Below are positions 1 through 13,145 of a DNA stretch of 64,000 bases, piece by piece. Position numbers and translations under genes: made by a program. A model generated the notes under the pieces. That model made no database searches and was not told where the DNA came from. It saw nothing but the letters and a program-made list of their open reading frames with translations. The first letter of the stretch is position 1. Every line of letters starts with the position of its first letter. The DNA lies in assembly GCA_026874595.1 (NCBI GenBank), contig CM049307.1, forward strand, positions 41,920,362 to 41,984,361, read 5' to 3'. Source of the DNA: Sipunculus nudus (lineage: Eukaryota; Annelida; Sipuncula; Golfingiida; Sipunculidae).

Positions 1-1815
1 TTTGTGCCCGACCAGACGGTTCTCTATAATCCCGTAAAATACATCTGTGGATGCATGGAAGCTTCGCTATATGTTTCCTGTGAAAAGTTTATACAAATGG
101 ATATGCATTGTATAGTCGTTATAGATTTCCCAGCTCGTGTTATTAACGTTAGAACGAAAGAGATCTGTAACGATTGCGTAAATATCCGCTGCGTGCATGG
201 GGAGTGTAATGTATACGTGTTATACATATGTTAGCTTATACTTCACTAAAAACATTTTTAGTACTGGGGGGGGGGGGGGGGGTTATACATGATCGATGCG
301 CAAGACCCATTTATAATCCATGCAGGTAATACCTGAATGGGTTGTCGTTTCTAGTAAATGTAAATTTACCATCAATAACAATTCATTCTGTTGCGCAAAA
401 TTAGCGAATAATTATTTAGTATGAAATAAAACACAACAAAATTGAAAAAATCGAGACTTTTCCTGCAGTTTAAGTCTGATTGAATTATAACATCATTCCG
501 TATTATTTTCTTAAGAAAAATGTATATGCTTCAGGTTGTATGTCTTTGTGGCTAGAATTATATTTTTTTTTCAGTTGGGAGAGTCAGATGTTAACGAAAT
601 ATTAAAGAGTGCGATTGGTTTATGTAAATTAGTTTTAATTCTATTTTAAGTTATATTAATTAATTTTAGAGGGCAAATTTGCGGTTAAAGATAAAATGTC
701 TTACCATCTAACGTCGGCCGGTTTTAACTCAACAATTTAAGAGAGTTAACGTTTACTTGGGTCACCACTTGGGGGATAAATCCCCTGAACTATTTATCCT
801 AGGTTAAACCGTGGGTTTAATGTGCGTGGGCGTACGGTAGGTGGCGGTGCTTTAAGTGAGATCACGCAGTCCATGCATGGAGCTGCAAGGTTATGACATG
901 GGGTACTTTCCTGTTCTTACATATACATCATGATGCATTACAAATAGCCATAAATCAGTCATGTGCGGATCACGTGAGGGTTTGTTGTTTCCATACACTT
1001 CTATTATGGCTATATAGGGGCACTTAATGCCCATGAATAAACGTCCGTGCGTCACATTTTGATTCACTATAATGATAACGAGCCATATACACTCGGCTGA
1101 GTTATCATGTTCCCGCCACAGTCTGTCACACGTCAGGTTAAACATGCGCGCATTAGCACGTGGCTTTGTTTGTGTATATATGATCGTTTACCATTGTACA
1201 GAAGACCATGACGGGACCCACATGTTATTATTTATAAACTGTAATATTTAATACGTACATGTTGTCTGTAATCTTTCCTGAAATTAATTGTGACCAAAAA
1301 ACACAACAAGCAAAGTTGTTTCTATATAATGTGCTACCTTTGCTTTGTGCATGGAGGCTACACATAAAACAAGCTTTCAGACATACCCTGTCAGGATAGA
1401 CGACATTGAATCAGCTGATGCAATTTTGGATGAACGCCGTGTAATAATTCGGGTAGACGCTGTCCTATCATTTAGACGCATTTAGCAGGGGGAAAAAAAC
1501 ATGTTTAAATATAACTAAAAAGCGAGATGTCGGTCCATATTGTCTTCACATATTTTTATAATACGTCAGCACAACCCAGAACAATTTGTCATATAAATGG
1601 TATATAACGTGGGTAAAAAAGTCATAAACCCATCATTTCCAATGAAGCTTGAGAACCATGTAGGGCCTATATAGTGTATGTATGATTCTATGGATATATA
1701 TATACTCTGCAGCTATATTAATTAAATATTACATAATAGGAATTCGAATAATAATCGACGTATAATATTAATGATCAGATGATTTCTTTATTCTTAATAA
1801 AATTTCCAAAGAGCA
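1..1815. other. intergenic DNA, no gene recognised
   Basis: No splice-flanked coding segment, RNA gene or repeat family was recognised. A 17-base G homopolymer lies at 266-282. Open frames at the left edge on both strands are short, overlap each other and lack coding character. The part around 690-1190 is somewhat richer in CpG and G+C than its surroundings, but no promoter motif arrangement stands out. Confidence 0.5.
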
Positions 1816-1818
1816 ATG

Positions 1819-1820
<2 letters not shown>

Positions 1821-1883
<63 letters not shown>
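1821..1883. repeat. (TA)n microsatellite
   Basis: About 63 bases of almost pure alternating TA, followed by a short decayed TTTATTTATA tail. It creates an artefactual Tyr-Ile repeat reading frame. Such tracts are self-complementary and length-variable. Confidence 0.95.
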
Positions 1884-1887
<4 letters not shown>

Positions 1888-4800
1888 TTATATATGCAGA
1901 TATATACAATATATAAACAGGAAAGAAATAGGGAGGGGTTGGTGTCCGAAGATGTAGACTCCCAGGGTCTTCGGAAAAAAAGCTACATTTTTACGCACCT
2001 CCATATGCGTTTAAACTGTTATTTGTGGTCCACTTTTCCTGATATTAATCGAATGACTTAAATGCAAACGGGAATATTTTTACGCGTCAATGCCGATATC
2101 ATGATAAGTGTATTTACGGGATGACACCTTCCATTTTCATCATGAATTTATTTCTTTCATGCTGAATGACCGGCTTGGGCATGTGTCATTACTTTATAAA
2201 ACCTACTAGTGCGCATTCCTGGGCATTTTACACATTAATGCGAATACACCTTTTGCGAAATGTAGCGAACTGCTAAACTTCTTGTTAGATTTTACGACTT
2301 CTCATTAGCTTCAGAGTACTTTTTAAATGTTTTCGTTACTAATTCTAATAAATTTTAGAGTCTCTTCAGGTTCCGTGCGGAGTTTAAATAGGGTTCAAAT
2401 TTTAAAATTCCCCATATATATATATATATATATATATTATATAGTGTTAGTGGAGACTTCCATTTACCCCTCCCCAATAAATGTAACAGGGACAGCTAAT
2501 GTCAGTCTGCCTCCTGCAAATTAAATTTTTAATTTGCACATCCTTTTTTATTATCACACAGCGTCAGAGCAAGGAGCAGAGGGTATCAACTTGTACACGT
2601 ACATAAATTTTGCCTTGCGTCGATGCGTCATGGTGCAACAACTCATGTACAAGCGTTTACCGACATCTGGTGGCAGGAGACAACACCAATGTGATGGAAC
2701 CATCAAATACATGTACCATCAATATGTCAATCCATGTTGGTCAACCATTACCCTTTTCATGTATTAATTAGTTATCTGAGCTCTCGGATTCATGTTCATT
2801 TGTAACATATGGAAACGATTTGTTGTTGTATTCGACTTGTAGAACAAATCCAAAGTGTGGAATTGCTAAGTATCTGCGTCATTCCATACCCATTCGTAGC
2901 ACTGATTTGTCATACATACAGGCACATTAACCTACTGATTCCGGTATACAAATCAGTAAACAAATAAAGGAAAACAACAGAGCCCATACTGAATCTCAAT
3001 CTGATCCCATTATATAGATATTCTTGTTTATTCGTAAATATTTAAGAATCTGTCAGGCGATTATGCAACAGAACTGATGAATTATAAATTAATATTATTG
3101 TAACATTCTTACGCTCTAGTGATCTCATTGAACTAACGATAGTTTGTGTCAAATTGTCCTTTGTTATTTCTGCTGTCATTTGTATAATAATTTACCTGAC
3201 TTTTAATTATTTAAAGTAGTTAGCAACAACATAGTTTGAAATGAAATATATGTTGTTGTTCTTTTAAGTTGTGGTAATTTTAAATGTAAGCCAGGGAATA
3301 TCTGTCATGTTTTCTTAATTGTAGTAATAAAGTTGGTGAACTTACGACGTATTATTATACAAAAGTTTTGTTGGATCAAGTTTTTTTTAATATTTTCAAG
3401 TACATGTATATTGAAAATTGCGCCATCTGTCGGCGATTCCTTGTATCACTGATTGACTGCCTGCCTGAATGGGGATATATCAGTGTGATTTGCAACCGCA
3501 TTTATAGGGCCTACATTGAAAATGCCAATGAAAAAAATATCATGCTTACAAATAATATGTTCATTTACATATAATTATATTCATAACAGAATAAATGAAT
3601 AAATATCAATTAACCTAAAGCCTTTTGTTGCCACATAACTGCTCTTCACATTGAGAGAGATATATATAGGCCAATCCACGACAAAAAAACTTTTAAAGTG
3701 CAAAAGAACGCAAAAACAACTGTGGTGGATCTCGGTAATGAACGCCGCAAAACATCTATAGGGCCAAACTAGGCTTGTCTAATGGGAATTCAAATGACGC
3801 ATTTTACCATTTCCTTCCGAAAAGGTAAACGTAATCTGAAGGAAGAGTTAATTTTTAAATTAAATTAAAGAAAAAATTCAATGCACTAACTTCATAAATG
3901 GCAGCTGTCCTGAAAGATTTATGAGAAATGCTTGAAGCGCGCCACGGGGATATATATAAGCCCAATTGGAGTTTGATATTTACATTTAATTTGAGGAATA
4001 CTGCTTTCCGAACGTTGAACTGACGAGGACATCACATATTACTTCAAATTTCGCGTCTCGAATCAGCATAATTTTGTATAGGATCCTAATTTTTCAGCAT
4101 ATTTCAAAGTTAAATAAGCTGTAATTATTATTATTTTTTTTGCAATGTGGGAGACCTTAGTGACTCGTGCATTTCTAAACTAATAAGAAAGGTTGCCTGA
4201 GGATGATAAACTGTAGTGGAACAAAAAAAAAATTACATTTTAGGACACAATATATAAACACGATAAAATTCTTAAAAAAAAATATTCTACAATCGAATGT
4301 GCAATATATGTCATATAAATGCAACCTCTAATGTAATAATTATAACAATAGTGCACGTTTTTACAATAGGGGTTATGAGAAACAGTCCATTTGTAACCCC
4401 TAATGTATTAATCATTAGGGGCCTACAACAGGGATGGTTATTACAATAGGGACCCTAACACATGCAGCTACCAAGGCTGTAAAAAGCCGACGACAGATCT
4501 CAGCTAATCACATGACAACCAGGAAAGCGCGCCGAGACGCACCGGGTTTCAGCAGACGATTTATTTATATATACAACAACCTGACGTCATCAAGAACCTC
4601 CTGCGAAGATGTTGGCATGCAGGGTCTTAACTGCACTGAATTAAGGTAGAACTGCATGATTTAAACCTTTCTTGATCATATCAATATTAGATTAAGGAAA
4701 ATTCTGACACTTTATATTTACGGTATAGTCTTGACAGGTAATATCAGAATGGCTCGGTTTTCATTTTGACCTTATACCAACTTTAAAACAGTTACTGCAT

Positions 4801-5126
4801 ATAAAATTTGGTTTTGATAACTAAAAAGAAAGGAAATTTTACAATATTTTTCTCCTCTTAACTAGATGTATTTAGAGTCGGAGCTTTACAAGTGTTTACA
4901 AAAGTAGCACTGACGGGACTGCTTATGGTTATTATATGATCTGATAAAATCCTGCCAGTTGGGGAGTTATAAATCTCAAGAGGTCAATGAGCTAAGGACA
5001 GTAAAGATAAAATACAAAATATCGAGAAAACATTGTGAAAAAATCTAACAAGGTATTAGGTAGAGCATAATGATTTGTATTTTCAGAAAAAAATTAAATG
5101 TAGCCATCTGTAATATTTTTGGGTGG
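1884..5126. other. intergenic DNA with a CRE-like site
   Basis: No gene is recognised. A second TA tract lies near 2414-2438. The stretch 4430-4650 is richer in G+C and contains a perfect palindromic CRE (TGACGTCA) at 4582-4589, so it may be a small regulatory element. The rest is AT-rich without recognisable structure. Confidence 0.4.
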
Positions 5127-5132
5127 GCGTGC

Positions 5133-5163
<31 letters not shown>

Positions 5164-5197
5164 TGTGTGTGAGGGTGTGTGTGTGTGTGTGTGTGTG
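5127..5197. repeat. (GC)n(GT)n compound microsatellite
   Basis: A run of alternating GC passes directly into alternating GT, is interrupted once by GAGGG, then continues as GT. The whole tract is alternating purine-pyrimidine, the composition that favours left-handed Z-DNA under negative supercoiling. Confidence 0.95.
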
Positions 5198-6088
5198 GTG
5201 AGGGTATCCGAGCCAGCCATCTCTAAATCCCTGTATGGGGTTTATAACTTTGGGACCGGTTCCTTCATTCTCAAATCATCCTCCAACTTGTAAAGAGTCT
5301 GTTGACGGACCATCGTTTATTGTCAAAACCCATGATCAAGGACGACAAAGAGAATTAGAAAATTGATTCTCCTCCCCCTCGCAGTTGACTAAAATACAAA
5401 TTAGTGTAATACCTACACAATACGGAGTATACACCTGCAGCCAAGTGCCTGGGGAGAACCTTACACTCCGTGAACTTTTCTTCTGGTGGAGTGCGTGTTC
5501 TGGCAGACATTCTCAGCGTGCCCTCTTGGAATGCGATGCTCCATCTTTCAGAAACAGCTGGGTCCAGCTCACTTTTCCAATGTTGTTCCCGCACCATAGA
5601 GATAGCCGAAGAAGATGTTTTGTTTAGAGTCAAAAGTGCTGAGATTAATCGGCAGAAAATGATATGGAGTTTCACTGGAAAATATTAACTGCATTGAGTC
5701 TTTTTGGTTTAAACAATATTTTATTGCAAAACAAAGCAATGAGGATTGGAAAACAGGGCACAGCCCTATATAATTGAGTCTTTTTACTCGTCAACTGCTG
5801 CGAATGTGCAGAGGGTATATAGATTTACAGATCTTTAACAGAAATTTCATGTTATTATAAGACAAAAAAAAGAGTTCTCTTGGTGTAACTAACTGTAGGA
5901 TCACTTGGTGTGATTTTTATTTACTATATGTAAAAAATATAAGAAAATATATATAATACACTAATGCATATAAACGATAGAAAAGTGCCTGAAATATTTT
6001 CATAACTTGAAAGGTGAATGGTTTAGGATGCAAGCTGGCAGGATTCAGCTCGGACAAGTATGCCCTTTTTATGTATGAATTGGAATTA
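5198..6088. other. intergenic DNA, no supported gene
   Basis: The only open frame of note (minus strand, 5355-5675, 106 codons) has no recognisable domain. Its lower part runs through a possible splice donor (TAAG followed by GT, near 5458-5465, minus strand), so a short exon cannot be excluded, but nothing supports one positively. Confidence 0.35.
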
Positions 6089-6960
6089 AACAAGGGACCC
6101 ATGTGTCACGGCGCTCAACTGTTTTTTTTTTTTAATTTGGCAACTGCAATTAAAATATAGTTGATTTTGTTAATTTTAGCAAATGCAAAATATACTTTTT
6201 TCTATTGTTTTTTTTAATATACATGTATATATATTAGTACTTGAATAACTAAGAGGAAATGGCCGTGCTATCAAATTCCTAATATATGTTGGCCAAAATA
6301 ATACTCTGCACTTTAACGAACTATATCAAAGATGAAGGAGCCTATCATGGTGAAGTATCAAGTATCCGTATTCCAACGATGTGGTTGTATAATATATGTG
6401 CGTAAAATAACCCCTCCACTTGGAAATCCGAATCTTTGAACCCCTGTCAGTTAGAGAAGAAGGAAGAAAGTGATGATTAGCTGAAGTATAATAATACACA
6501 TTTAATTTATTCACTAAATTAAATGCTGTAAAAAATAATTTTTTCAATTTTCAATTGAGCATATACTAAATCTGATAAGTGCACATTGCACTGTGTAATA
6601 CATGAAAATTGTGGCCTAAAACGATTTAATTATGCAATAAGGGAAAAAAAACAGAGGGCCTAAGAGATGTATGAAAGGATACATTTGAAAAAGCAGCTCC
6701 CACAAATAAAAAAAAATGCTTCAACATAGACTATTTTGATTATATTGTATTAATTTGCATACTTAAAAATCTCCCATATACTTTTTGAATCTGCAGATTA
6801 CAAATTTGGATACCGGTATATATTAACGGTACTAGTAAATGCATATGCATTAGAGTGTATATTTCTCTGATAAACTGATAACTTGTTCAGCTCAGAATTG
6901 TATTTAGCTGTACATACTAACATATATGCTTAGATGACTTATAATCAGCTGAGCTAAAAA
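6089..6960 (+). repeat. interspersed repeat, CAGCTGAG-ended family, complete copy
   Basis: This copy begins with AACAAGGGACCCATGTGTCA and ends with GATGACTTATAATCAGCTGA followed by GCTAAAAA. The same two ends recur many times in the window (for example 35164 and 37633, and inverted at 52306 and 54945). Internal DNA is AT-rich with no open frame, so this is a non-autonomous mobile repeat. The class is unknown; family membership is seen directly, mobility is inferred. Confidence 0.75.
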
Positions 6961-7059
6961 GTTTTGCACATTTGAGTTTTCAGAACATGCTTACTTTAAT
7001 TGACAGAGGGGAACCCAAGCTCCTTCAAAGGAGATGCCTGGAGTGAAGCAGTAACATAA

Positions 7060-7760
7060 ATAGGTGAGGGCTGCATCTCTCATACGCTCCCGAGGCAGCG
7101 GAAATCTTGCTGCCACGCTGCCAGCTTTGACCGTTTATATGATATATTTAGACACCAGATGGCGGTTCGTTTTCCACTGAAATAAACGTGCGTATGATGT
7201 GACAAGCAGCCAATCAGATGCCAATAAAGAAACACTCGACAGGCATCCAGGCTCCGCCCATTGCTGCGCTTCAAGCGCCGCTTATTGAGTTTCCGGTAGA
7301 ATTTAAATTGCTCCCTCTGCATTCTCGCATCATCGACCGATTCGATTATGACATTATGACTGTGTTAGCGTAGCCATGTATCTGTTGTCTGCAGAACGGA
7401 AACCAGCAAGCGAGGTGTGCACGCAGCCTTTGTTGTTACGTTTCGTTTGAATTACAGCTCACCGGCCGAGCATCCTATGTGCCCAAGGCCCTAAGCAAAC
7501 CACGTCAGGGGCAATTCTCTCTGAGCCTGTGGCCTGTTCGGACGGTTACGCTGGGGGATGAGCTGTCACTCAAAAAGAAATTAATATGATTGGCTCTGTG
7601 TATTCCTCGCTTGGCTTTGTCTTCCAGCACAAAGTCTCATCTGATTGGACAAAAATACAGTGCTCCCCTCTGGTGTTGCAATTCAGGATACGAGGTCATA
7701 ACAAACAGCGCCTTACAATATATAGGTAGTAGCCCTATAGGTAAAGCGCTGTGTAAAGAG
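7060..7760. promoter_or_regulatory. promoter-like CpG and CCAAT-box island
   Basis: A clear rise in G+C and CpG against AT-rich flanks. Visible motifs are a CCAAT box in CCAATCAG (7210-7217), inverted CCAAT boxes (ATTGG at 7589-7593 and 7644-7648), a CCGCCC GC-box at 7254-7259, and a CTCF-like core CACCAGATGGCGG at 7153-7165. No coding exon could be tied to it on either strand, so it may be an orphan promoter with a 5' non-coding exon or an enhancer. Function is inferred from composition and motifs only. Confidence 0.4.
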
Positions 7761-8550
7761 CGTACATCTCTCACTGCAGACTAAGCACTGGGCTGGGTTG
7801 GCTTGATGTAAACAACACTTGCCATGGTGTATTAAAAAGCTACCCTTTTAACCAATGACTTTCAAACTGCAGATTTTATTAGCTGAAAACCGAATCTGTC
7901 CATCATGTGAGAATAAAAGTGAATGTACATGCAGGAAAAAGATGACTTAAAGTCAGTTGACCTAATAAAACTGATCAAATTAAATGAAAATCACGTTTAC
8001 AAACAGGAAATGAAAGCCATGTCCCGGTATCGTTCATGCATAAAACATTATGATTTCATGAAAATTTAAATTACACGTCTTTTCTAAGTTTGTATGTCTA
8101 TACACTCCCTCTATAGCGGACAGTCACTGGACTGGACGGTTTGTCCGATATGACGGGATGTCGGCCCAAGGCAAGAGGGTGTCGGACCAAGCGGTCCTGT
8201 TGCGGCCAGATGCTCATACGTTCATACTGTGTGAAAAACGGTTATTGCATCTTGTTGTTAATGTTTATTAAATTTATTTTGAAATAAAGCTTTTTATTAT
8301 TGAATGGGTAATTTACTTCATTATCTGTCGGTGAACAATTTTCTGACATTGACACACAGCGGTCGGGATTAATCGCGGACAGATCTGATACGGTATGCGT
8401 GGTCTGCCGCATTTGTCATTCTCAATTACTTATTCTTTTCGTAATCTTAAAAGAATCGTACATTAGATTAAAATGATTTCTGACATGCCATCTCGTATCA
8501 GTTCTGTTGACAACTTAACATAATCCTCGGTCGCAAGTTAATTCAGATGA

Positions 8551-8687
8551 TTAATGTAAATGATATTGAAGGCCCTTCTGTACTTAATGTAAAGGATATT
8601 GTATAGGCTCTTCTGTACTTAATGTAAATGATATTGAGGCCCTTCTGTACTTAATGAAAAATGATATTGTAGGCCCTTCTGTAATGA
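8551..8687 (+). repeat. four-copy tandem repeat, about 33-bp unit
   Basis: Four successive units share AATGTAAATGATATTG followed by a GGCCCTTCTGTA-type core, with single-base changes and small indels between copies. It is a simple diverged minisatellite with no coding potential. Confidence 0.9.
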
Positions 8688-11678
8688 TCACTGTGATTCG
8701 TACAAGTATATATCGGGAGAAGAAAATCCAGTTGAACGTTCACCTGGTTCACCTCTGCGCTCACTCAACATGCATGCGAACGTAAAAAAAATTCGATATT
8801 TAATTAAAAAAAAAATAAAAAAACAAACACAGATGTTGTAGTGTTACAGGTGTTTATTTGTGTTTATGTACAATGATAAAATACCAGAGATATACATAAA
8901 TGTCCGATTACAATACGGTACAAAGAAAATATAATGTATGCATGTCAAGGAATATGCAAGTGACCAAATGACAATTAAACGACACTTGTCTTTGTTCTTT
9001 AAAAATAAATATGTGGGAATTGATATGTGTACAATTAAAGCACAGGTCTTAAAAACGCCTTTATTTTAACAGTATATATATAAAGAAAATATAAGGTATT
9101 TTGCAATACTATAGCGGATGGTATATAGGGGCATACTTGTGTGATAGCAGACCATACATAGGTAATAAATTTAATCTAAACGGAAGATACAGTTTGTCCA
9201 TAAGATTCGACAATAAATGTGATGCATGCTTGATCTAGACTTGCTGCATGGCCTACTATGTGAACTACTCTGTCGTAATGACAGTTTTGTGAAATAGACT
9301 AAAATATGGCAATTCACTTATTAAGCGCCAGACAGATTCTTGTGGGGTTTGTGCATGGATGTGTGAAGTCATACGGACAACCGGAGACATCATCAGTCAT
9401 ATTTTTTATGATATTAAAACCACTAGCAACCTCTCGTATTTACACAATCTCAAATACTGTAAAACCTGCGTGCAATTTTCTACAAAATTCCTAAATGTTT
9501 CTTCTGCATGACCCACAATTTCTTTAACGGTGCTCTCAGTATAATCCATTTTTTATTGAAGGGTCATAATTTGATTAACATACTACGGGAAGTGGAAAAA
9601 AAGAAGTTTAATTTCGCTATATTTGAACAGTATACACCAACCTGGACCATAAACACTAGAGATGGACCCATTTATACCCTGTTTAATGTTATGAAACCAT
9701 AAAGGTGAAAAGACATTTAATGAAACATAGCATTTTTCTGCTATGAATCTCGACCATTTTCCCCCCATCTATGAGATCGAAGTTAACTACTGAGGCGGGT
9801 GAACGAAGCCACCGACAAACACGGGAGAAAATATCACCTCCTTAATAAGCAGAGGTAACTATTTTGCGTACGACTTTGGTACCTGCTGTTAGTCACAATT
9901 GTGTAATATATTGATAGATTATTAAACCAGAACATGTCAAAATGCTTGAGGAGAGTTTGGCTGAAGCACAAATGTTTGTTGCGACTTTTCCCAAAAGCAT
10001 AACCCTTCCATGACCCAAAAAGCTCCTAATCCCAGGTGGTAGTTAATCCATGGGTATATGTGAAAATATGCTATAAAAGCTACAGGAATGTTTCATTCAT
10101 TGTTCATATACATCAGCACGATCAAATAGGTATTGCACATTATTAAGCTGCCTAATAAGGACTAATTAAATATATAATGAAATAAAAAAAAGATGACAGG
10201 CAACCAATTACAACATTCTCATTCATCCTGGTCTCAACAAATTGTTGCCTGTATGCAAATATCTAATTACATGTAATTGTATGCAATGTTGACTATACAA
10301 GCTTCCAAGCCAAGTGATGAGATTTGAGGCCACACACAATCTTGAACTCTTTGTCAGTTACATGTATCATGGAATGTCTTTATTTTTAATTAAGGTTTAT
10401 CTGTGTTCTGGAGTACTTCTTATAATGTAACAGAACCAAGTGGTGAATGGTAACTAAACAAAGCCTAATGGGATTCCAGGGTTCGTGAATGTTTCCGAGC
10501 ATATATATACAACTATATCCTAAATGCCACCCTTGCTACAATGAAATTTATCATATGATCATCAATTTGATAATGTTTCAGTGCCACAACTACAGTCATT
10601 TAATTTCTTGTATGAATTTCATTCTGGGCAGAGGACTCTGAAACCTCAAATGTGGTTTATCAAACCCATAACGCGTCACCTATATTAGACTTCTCCAGAT
10701 GAAACAAATCACACACAACTGCAAATTACAAACGCTGCTGCAACGTCTGCTTCAGTTGCTTCTTTAACATACTCTGCACATGTTAAAACCCCTGAATCAA
10801 TCACTATACATATGTCACGGACACAGGATTCAGCCAAATGGGCAATCAGAAATGACATTTGTGCAGCAGGCAGTTCACAATATATTAGGCCATACAAAAG
10901 ACGAATTATTGTTCTATGGATTCACTACTTCCTGGATCATTTTTTTAATGAAGACCAGGGCCATGGTAATGTTTCCAATTCGTGCTATGGAATAAATAGC
11001 ATAAGATTTCTTAAAGGTGAAGAAAATGGACTTAATTTTGTGTTCATTATATACCCCATTTCAAGAATCGGAGCTAAGTTCTATAGGCAAACTTACAAAA
11101 TTCCACACATAGTATTTTGACGGGGGGGGGGGGGGGGGGGGGGGAGGGAAAGATTTGCCTGGTGAACTACATGTTTTGTTCCAAGCCTCTGTGGAATGAC
11201 ATTTTTTTCCTGATGCCTTACCGACATAGAAATACAAGATATCCTGATTACTTATGCTTTAGTTACAAGTATCCTTACACCAGTATGACATGTCTAACTA
11301 CTGGCCTAATTATCGTGAAACTGGAAGGTATGCAGACAAGTGCTGGGTTTATCTCATGTCCCAAAGGCCAAAAACATAATATTCTTGTCATTTTTTTTCT
11401 AAATGTATACAGAAACCCTGAGCCTAACCCGTCCTTTCCATAAACCATACCTTGACCATCCATTGTCTGATATATTCCTGAATAGACTGAATAACAACTG
11501 TATACAGAAGACTTCTCACAGAATTCTAACAAGTATGAGAGAACATATTTTTTTTTCATTTTACAATGCATTTTAAATGCATTGATCCATCAGGGACCCT
11601 CCTAAGTTTCTAGATATGTTCAGAATGTTTCTCAGTATAAATAAGATAAATGTGTGTTCCTGGTTATCATTGTGCATG

Positions 11679-11902
11679 CAGGCGCGGATCCAGGATTTTT
11701 TGCAGGGAGGAGTCAATGGGTTTCATGCATAAAATTGTTAAAAAGAAGGTTGTTGGTTACAAGCTGGGGGAGTGGGGGGGGGGGGGGGGTCTCTCGACCC
11801 CCAAAAACCCCTGTCATGCATAAGATTTGTCTGAAAGAAAAAAAGTTGTTGGTTGAGAGCAGGGGGGTCTTTATCACCCCCCCCCAACTCGATCCGCGCC
11901 TG
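11679..11902. mobile_element. short TIR element (MITE-like)
   Basis: Perfect 12-base terminal inverted repeats CAGGCGCGGATC and GATCCGCGCCTG bound a 224-base segment, and the pentamer GCATG directly abuts both ends (11674-11678 and 11903-11907), consistent with a 5-base target-site duplication. The interior contains two related halves (each with AAGTTGTTGGTT-like sequence followed by a G-rich run) and no gene. It is a non-autonomous DNA transposon by structure; the superfamily is unassigned. Confidence 0.75.
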
Positions 11903-12879
11903 GCATGATGTTTCATTTGTGTACATCATTTGTGTACATCTCCATACACTTAAGGTGTTTTTTTAGTGACTAGACTTGTGTCCATCATAAATCCCTCAGT
12001 TTTATCACAGAAATACCAAAACATGACATACCAGTAGATTTCATTACCCAAGCTATAAACCAATCATGATAAATTATTATTTTGTTACTAAATGCTGCTT
12101 GTTCCCAGAAAATCAAATCGATATGTACGGCCAAGACTGTTTTCTTTAGTACTCAATGAGGGAGGGTACACGGAGCATACCTGGTCATGAGATGGTCAGG
12201 GTATGCACAGTCTGCATACTGGTACTTGTATGTGTATTTAAATGGTGTATATATACAAAGCTGTATTGTTGTACAGTACAAATTACTGGTATATCTTCTA
12301 TATTCTGAATAATAAAATTTCATCTGACATAAACATTCTGCACATTTCTGACATCTGTACCTTACCATACATATAACTCATTTATTTCTTGTTTAAATAA
12401 ATACAATGTTATATACAAATATATGAAAGCAAATACAGGTGAAGTACAATAAACACACTTGTTACACTGTATAAACAACATCTTTACATAAAATGCAAGT
12501 ATTGGCATGAATAATTTTAAATATAGCTATCATCTGCCATGGTTGGATTTGAAATACAATATGATGGTACTTGTTTATTCTCTTGTATATTGTTATAATT
12601 AATCTATAAAACATGCAGCAGGCTTTTGTATATGTCTAAAAACCTATACCAGCATATATAATTTTCCACCTACCAGTAATAATACCGGTTTACTAGTTTG
12701 TTATTTAGAACATTTATATCTGCATAGTATATGAATTTATATGGCAAATGTATATAATAAGCATACTGTGGGACCTAACATTACAAACTAATGGTATTAG
12801 AGATATTTTCTCTTTTCTCAAAATTGTATTATGTTGGCATGAATACTAGATATGGACACCAGCCAAAAGTAAATGAACA

Positions 12880-13145
12880 ATTCCCTTAGGTATGAGGTTT
12901 GCAGAAAGGAATGGAGGCTAATAAGAATAGGACAGACATAAATATGAACCCATCAGAAGAAAAACATATGGGGGGGGGGATCAGAATGTGACAAACATGA
13001 ACAAGACCCAAAGGTATTTAGAATGCAACAGAAAGGAAGGGGACCAATCAAAATGAGGCAAACATGAAGTGGGCCAATCAGAACGAGACAAACAGGACAG
13101 GGGATCAGTCAGAAGCTGACAGATGGAAAGGGTAACCAATCAAAG
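12880..13145. repeat. degenerate CCAATCA/GACAAACA repeat
   Basis: About five to six imperfect copies of a unit of roughly 45 bases built on GACCAATCAGAA, then GACAAACATGAA. Spacing is irregular and copies are diverged. It lies in the presumed 3' region of the VAMP7-like gene, so its CCAAT-like motifs are probably incidental. Confidence 0.6.

Noticed and set aside
1816-2061. Open frame with a Tyr-Ile repeat
   Set aside because: It is a direct translation of the TA microsatellite.
5355-5675. 106-codon minus-strand frame
   Set aside because: It has some coding-like character but no domain, no supporting neighbours and an overlapping plus-strand frame; not enough to call a gene.
10709-10897. 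Minus-strand 62-codon frame rich in Ala and Val
   Set aside because: It looks superficially protein-like but has no recognised family and lies in the presumed 3' UTR region; overlapping plus frames are equally long.
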